NCBI RefSeq assembly: GCF_000499845.2
Contig: NC_023751.2
Location: 31,839,475 to 31,903,474 of the forward strand
Origin: Phaseolus vulgaris
Taxonomy: Eukaryota; Streptophyta; Magnoliopsida; Fabales; Fabaceae
Direction of reading: 5' to 3'
DNA: 64,000 nt
Below are positions 58,515 to 64,000 of this stretch, one piece after another. The notes below the pieces were generated by a model. It worked only from the letters and a program-made list of their open reading frames with translations, did no database searches and was not told the DNA's origin. Numbering within the stretch: the stretch's first letter is position 1; every line of letters starts with the position of its first letter. The position numbers and the translations under genes were made by a program.

Positions 58515-61375
58515 GTCAAAGTAATGTTTTGTCGTTTTCTTGCTTCGACAAAAATGCAGAGGGGGATGGAGCTTGCAGGGCTGCGAAGTGCGTTGTGCTC
58601 TTTTTTCAAAAGCTGCAAAAGGAACATGTGGCCTTGTGAAGAGGAGGAACGTCCCAATTTCAGAGCCAAAATTTGTCTAGAGGCTATGATCTGTTTAGTC
58701 AATATCTTCTTAATAAGGAGAATTAAATTATGCTTCCTTTGGCATATCAAATGAATACATAGCTAGCTCTAGTCAGACAATCAATACTACTGGAAGACCT
58801 GCATTACAATTTACTCAAACATCCTATGTGTCTCCGACAGAACCAATTTTCTTCTACTGATGCTCTTGTTCACTGTGCTATCCGAATTAGTGTAGAGGGT
58901 TGGCGATAGCTAGGCAGTAAAAGACTAAGAGGCTACTGGTTTGGTTCTGAAATTTGGTGTTCACAAGGACATCATTTTGAGGTTCTTGGTTTTTGGGTTT
59001 TGCAGTCTGCAGTGTTTGTAGTTTGCAAACGGCAATTTGGAAACTGTTTTAAAATCTAAAATTTTCTGCAATATCGATTTATGTTTATTCAAAGCAGTTT
59101 TGTGCCTTGCTTATTGATAGCTGTAACGGGTTTGAATACCCCTGTATGTTTTCTGCAGCTTTAGCCAAACAACGTAGACATGCATTGCTTGGTCTGGTTT
59201 GAGAAAGATTAGGTTGATAATAAATCGTTATTGTAAAAAAATATAAATACTCCTAAAGTCTCATTTTTATTTAACTTATTTATTATTGATAATAAAAAAT
59301 CTAATTTAAGTTGATGTTAAAAATAAAAAGCCAGTAAAATTAAATATATATATATATATATAATAAATGAAGATGATAGTCATCAATACTTTTAACATTT
59401 ATTAAAGTTTTGGCTCATCTTAATAAAGAATCTACGTATACTCAAATACATGAATAAAAATTAATATTATCAAAATTATTTAAAAACAAAAGAGGAGTCA
59501 AAATATTTTTAAGCTTTTTTCTTCGCATAGGTGTGAGGATTTACGCAAAAGCAAATCATATGAATATATATTTTTATATATACGTTTATATTTTCATATT
59601 ATTAATTTATTAATATTTAAATTATAATAAAATAAATATAATTAATTGTATAATTTAATATAAACATAATAATAATAATTATTAAAAAAATATTAATAAA
59701 TAATTAAAAGAATAATTATAATAAGTAATAAATAATAAATAATATATTTATGAAATAAAAATTAAATAAATAATTAAAACAATTATAAAGAATAAAGAAT
59801 AATAATTAATAATATTATTATTTATATAATAATAATATTATTATTAATTATAAAAAATAAATATATAAATAAATTATTTATTTATTATTATTCATATATT
59901 TTTAAAAGTAAGGGTAAATTTGTAAACTTACATTTTACACCTTTTAAAAAATTAAAAATTTCTACATAACCATCACAATAGTCACAAAATTCAATAAACT
60001 TTCCTTACAAATATACTCTAACATACCAGAATCCAAACAACCTCACTTTCCTTTCAAATCATTCCAAACTATGAAGCTCGGACACGCTTCATCATCTCCG
60101 CTTCTGCGCGTCAGACGCGTATTGGATACAAACAACTGATAGACACAAGGACTATACAGTGTCGGATGCATTGAGCTAGGCCGGACACGACCCAGTTTGT
60201 GGACACGCGGATGACACTTTTAAGTTAATGTTGTAGTGGACGGGAGAAGAAGAACGGAGAAGATGAAGGGTGGAAAGGAAGACAAAGAAGGCAAAATGAA
60301 AACGAATAAGAAGATGAAGGGTTGCAGAGAAAATATTTAAAAATAAAAGTGAAGACTGTACCTACATATTTTGAACTGGGAAATTGGGAAATGCATTCTT
60401 TTAGTGTCCCGGTGTTGACATCCTCTGCACAGTAACACACATTTGACGCTGTAGACGTGGCAATGACATAGCAGTGTGAGATTGAGTTTGTTGACATGGC
60501 ACGTTCGGTTGGAATTTATGAAATAATAAATTTTTAGGTTAAATTGAATCCCGCTATTTTTGCTCTCTTGTTCAACTTCATAGTGTAGTGCTTTCGTTTG
60601 TTCTCAGTTCCTCTGTTTAGTTCGAGTTCTTAGTGGCTGGTCCCTCTTCGATTCTGTTTCTATTCGTTTTTATTGTGACAATGACATCCTTCCATTTTCG
60701 TGTTTGTTGTCGTTGGTCTCTTCACTGACTTCGTCGTCGGTGTGGTGCATTTTCCATGGTATTCTAGTTGGTGATGGCACTGTGTTTTCCGGTGTGGTGC
60801 AGTTTGTTCTCTTCTTCTGTTGGTGTGGTTTTGGTTTGGTCTTGGTGTTGGTATTGTCATGGTGAGTATGTGTGCTTTCCTTGGTTGTGTTCCCTTTGAG
60901 TGAGTGAGTGTTCCTTGAGTGGTCATGGTAGGGTTTTTAGGTTAGTTTAAAACTAATTAGGATGGAATGAGCTGTATAATTTTTTTTTGTTTTGTTTTTC
61001 TTCCTTCATTTGCCCCTTTTGCATTTCAGCATATGTTTGTCCTTTTATGAATTTTGTGTTTTATCTGTGGTCGTGACTTAATTATGTGACAGTAGAATGT
61101 GAATTGCAGTATTGAAAGTTGAATAGAGGATGGTCAAAATTTCTAAGTTGAATGCTTTTGTATATCTAAAAATAATTTTGAATTTATGAGTTGATTTTAT
61201 GGAAATTGAAGCGGGAACATTAGTGTATGTGACTAAGGCACAATGTTTTGCTATAGGATGCAAGATTATGTATTGATATATAGAGAGTATATATAGGATA
61301 GCAAAATTGTTTTATGAAGTGTACATTGGCCTTACAAACTCCTGAATTTGCTGACTTTGTGTTTTGTTCATGCTA
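58515..61375. other. Intergenic; AT-rich with one GC-richer patch
   Basis: 58530-59200 is of mixed composition with no recognised domain. 59340-59365 is a (TA)n run, and 59480-59930 is extremely AT-rich. 60070-60240 is a GC-richer patch with words such as GACACGCGGATGACAC and CGGACACGACCC that looks like part of a dispersed repeat. The open frames at 60225-60497 and 60660-60926 show only low-complexity composition. No gene is supported. Confidence 0.4.
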
Positions 61376-61397
61376 TGTTTGTTTTTGAAGCAAAAAT

Positions 61398-62600
61398 ATG
61401 GCAAAAGAGTATGGTGTGAAAGTTGACGAAGTTAATGTATGTTTGTCTTAATAAGTATATTTTGTTTTTGTATAACTTTATTTCAAGTAATTGGTTTATT
61501 GTTTACAATTGTAGATTAGGGTGAGACACAAAGTATATAGAAAATATCATTGAGATTAATGATATGTTATCTTCCTCCCAACGTAAGAGAATTGAAAGTA
61601 CACCCTTTAAATGATTGTTTGGATTAAAACAACCATTAATTATTTCAAGTTCTGTTTTAAAGGAATTGGTTATTAGGTGGTCAATTGAGGACCAATGATT
61701 TAGAATAAGGCAACATCTTGTGCCATTTAGTCCTTTTGATGTTTGTATTAGTTTGAGATTAGGAATTATTGTAAAAAATGTTGAATTAGAAGACGATGAG
61801 GGGGGCTTGGTTAAAAATTTATTTGTTGGGGAGGAGATCAAAATAGTTGGCATTGTGAATAAGTTGAAGAACAATAAAATAAGAATAAAAAGAGATGTTA
61901 ATGTATTCTATAGACTGTATATATTGCTTGGGTTTGTTGTTTTTTATTTTCCGCAAACATCTAGGTCTTTTGGTAGTTTTTTTGATGGAGTAATTGGTGA
62001 TTCATTTATTGAAGTTTTGAAGTGGTAGTTTTCATTTATTTGAATTCTTTTATTGGAATTTTTTCATATTGTATGGGATTGGGATCTATCAAAGGAAGAA
62101 AAGACGTTGGATATAGTGTTTGAAGCACGACATTTTGGTGGAGAGTCCTCGCCAAAATGTAGTGAGAATAATGAATCCTCCTTCACTTCCATTGATTTGG
62201 AAAGCGTTTTGTCTGAGCAACGACAGTGTCGACAAAAGACCGAGGCAAATGGCATTTGCATTAGCACCCTTGAAAACAAAATTAGATTTCTACCAGAACA
62301 AGTCTTGAAGGGCAACCATAATGGGGAGTCATCACCATACAAGACAATAACGCTAACATAAAGTAATACGCATGATGATGTTGATTGTGAGCTTATATAC
62401 CGGACTTTGACCTCCGGTCTTGATGAAGAAGACATTAAGTTTGTCAATATTAAAGTGTGAATTTTTTTGTTATGGAGTAAAAACATGATTTTTTAATATG
62501 ATGTTTGTCTTTGTGTAGAGTCGTAGTTGAGGTAAATATGCAGATCCTGACAAAAGTCAACATCCATTCGCTTAGGCCTAAAGGGAAAGTGGACAACATG
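61398..62600 (+). pseudogene. Decayed DUF1985/plant-mobile-domain-like gene with Ulp1-type trace
   Basis: ATG 61398 opens 'MAKEYGVKVDEVN', ending at a GT donor (61437). After an intron ending near 61514 the plus strand reads 'EINDMLSSSQRKRIESTPF', a stop in place of an expected Trp, then 'LKQPLIISSSVLKELV'. A further stop precedes 'FDVCISLRLGIIVKNVELE', 'GLVKNLFVGEEIKIVGIV' and 'FYRLYILLGFVVFYF'. At 62090-62360 an acidic linker segment ('KEEKTLDIVFEARHFGGES') is open. At about 62535-62600 'VNMQILTKVNIHSLRPKGK' followed by 'VDNMV' resembles the N-terminal signature of Ulp1/C48 cysteine peptidases. Such DUF1985-Ulp1 fusions are frequent, often transposon-associated, in plants. Family names are from memory of motif style; stops rule out a working protein. 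Confidence 0.55.
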
Positions 62601-64000
62601 GTAAAATTGATAGTCATAATTTTACATATAAAGTTTGATATACAATTTACCGATGATTATCGTTTGTAGGTTATTTTTTTGCGTGTAGTAAAATTATGTA
62701 CGATGAAAAAAAAAAAGTGGAAATGGCAATCTGAAACAGGTTTATGAATTAAAGTATTTACAGAAGGGCAATTCTATAAAGTTATTGATTTTATTATTTG
62801 CATTTAAATGAGCAAAATCTGAACGAAACAAAACAGTGAGATCAAAGTCAAATCTCATTCTACTTGAACTCATTCTCCACAACAAGGACTAAGCAGGTGA
62901 TGCTTTTCTCCAACTTGTATGCGGAAGCCAATCCATTATTTTACTTTGATTATTTTAATTCTTGGTCAAAAGAATTTCCACACTTCAATTGATTTTTTTT
63001 TTAATTATTGATTTCTTTTATAATAAAGATTACTTTTAACATGCTTGTTGCTTGTATTACAAAAGGTCACAAAAATGGATACATGGAACAAACTTAATAT
63101 AGATACAAGCGATCTTGCCGCTTTTGTACAACGTTGCTACACAAACACAACCACCAAATTAATTTTAGGACTGAGTGACAATGTTCAAACTGCTCTATTG
63201 AATCACAATTCAACAGAACTACAAAACACAACAATTTATGAACGAAATTGTTGACACAAATCATCAACGTGATTTCACCAGCACTCCATGCAGAACAATT
63301 TATTCAATTTTATGGTTAGCTAATGATCATCATGCTTTTCATTTCACACATTATCTTTATCGTTACCCAACTTCTCTTTCGAAAGAATCAATGCAAGGGG
63401 TTAATTCATTGCACACTCATGATCAAGTTTATGTCGTTTCTGTCTATTCGCTAAGACTTGTTGCAAACAACTAATAACTTTCTCTAGCATCCCACTCACT
63501 GCCTCTTGATGATCAACTACGCAACTCAAGGCCTTTTTTCTTTAAGAATCTCTACAAGTTGACACTATTTTTTCACGTTTCCCTTCTTTTGAGTCGAGAC
63601 TTCTTTCATGCCTCTTTCACAACTTCTTGACGAAGCTCTTCCTCTCTCAAAGCAACCTCAACAATAACATATTCATCAACAACATAACAAGTTCAAACAT
63701 AAAAGTATTTTTTTATAATTTAAATTAACTTTTAAATAGTAATGTTTTATTAAAGATTAATACTTTAAAATAAAATTAAACTTTAACTGAGAAGAAATAA
63801 AATATTTTAAATCAAAATATTTTATATTTAATTATAATATTTTAAATAACTTTAAATAGATATAACTAGTTATTAACTTAGTTATTGATAAATGATTATA
63901 TAAATATAATTAATTACTGATAATTTTTTTATGACTAAATAAATATAACCACTTAATGATTAATGTGTTTATCTTTTTGTTAAATTTTTCTATAAATATT
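62601..64000. other. Intergenic; possible traces of decayed coding sequence
   Basis: At 63045-63254 and 63238-63474 two overlapping plus-strand frames are open. On the minus strand 63490-63660 reads as a charged, helix-like segment ('VALREEELRQEVVKEA') with stops. I do not recognise a family and cannot decide the strand. The remainder, especially beyond 63700, is AT-rich with no features. Confidence 0.25.

Overview
This window is plant nuclear DNA: AT-rich, with intron-split genes using GT/AG splice sites, many microsatellites, and stacks of LTR retrotransposons and DNA transposons. A warm-season legume (Phaseolus/Vigna-like) is my inference. It rests on the style of several dispersed repeats and of the CACTACAAGAAAA-type inverted-repeat elements, not on a database search. 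No bacterial-type features are present.

Two host genes can be modelled exon by exon. The first (19222-24274, +, nine exons, 539 aa) encodes a secretory-pathway membrane protein with a signal peptide, five membrane segments and two large N-glycosylatable loops. This is the layout of prominin/tweety-type proteins, and I believe it belongs to the uncharacterised plant family that includes Arabidopsis At2g12400-like proteins. Its last intron holds a decayed Copia pol fragment. The second (47496-51912, +, six exons, about 503 aa) is a PIN auxin efflux carrier with a medium-length hydrophilic loop. A CACTA-type element fills most of its first intron, and the reading frame at exon 2 is questionable.

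The rest is transposon landscape. 1-8600 is AT-rich intergenic DNA with tandem repeats and CACTA-like debris. 8869-11513 holds both genes of a dead PIF/Harbinger transposon (minus strand), followed by a 126-bp tandem array (11640-12275) and a GC-rich minisatellite (12540-12860). 15067-15350 is a clean MITE with a 3-bp target duplication. 16950-17640 holds a small Gypsy gag remnant.

25830-42240 is a nested retrotransposon block. A minus-strand Tat-like Gypsy element is represented by its integrase C-terminus (29683-30024) and by gag/RT (40145-42229). On the plus strand beside the integrase end lies an intron-containing ORF of the 'putative gypsy-type transposon' family (26899-28973), with its own TATA box. 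Between the two Tat pieces lie a MULE transposase tail (30295-30810) and a plus-strand Gypsy element (30841 to about 40140). That plus-strand element is split by a well-delimited, minus-strand, gag-protease-only LTR element (32533-38116, target duplication CATGG).

A relative of that non-autonomous element sits at 53383-58494 (target duplication GGATG), inserted in a TG-rich simple-sequence tract just past the PIN gene. 58500-64000 contains a decayed gene with a DUF1985/plant-mobile-domain-like segment and a trace of a Ulp1-type peptidase (61398-62600); the remainder is AT-rich sequence.
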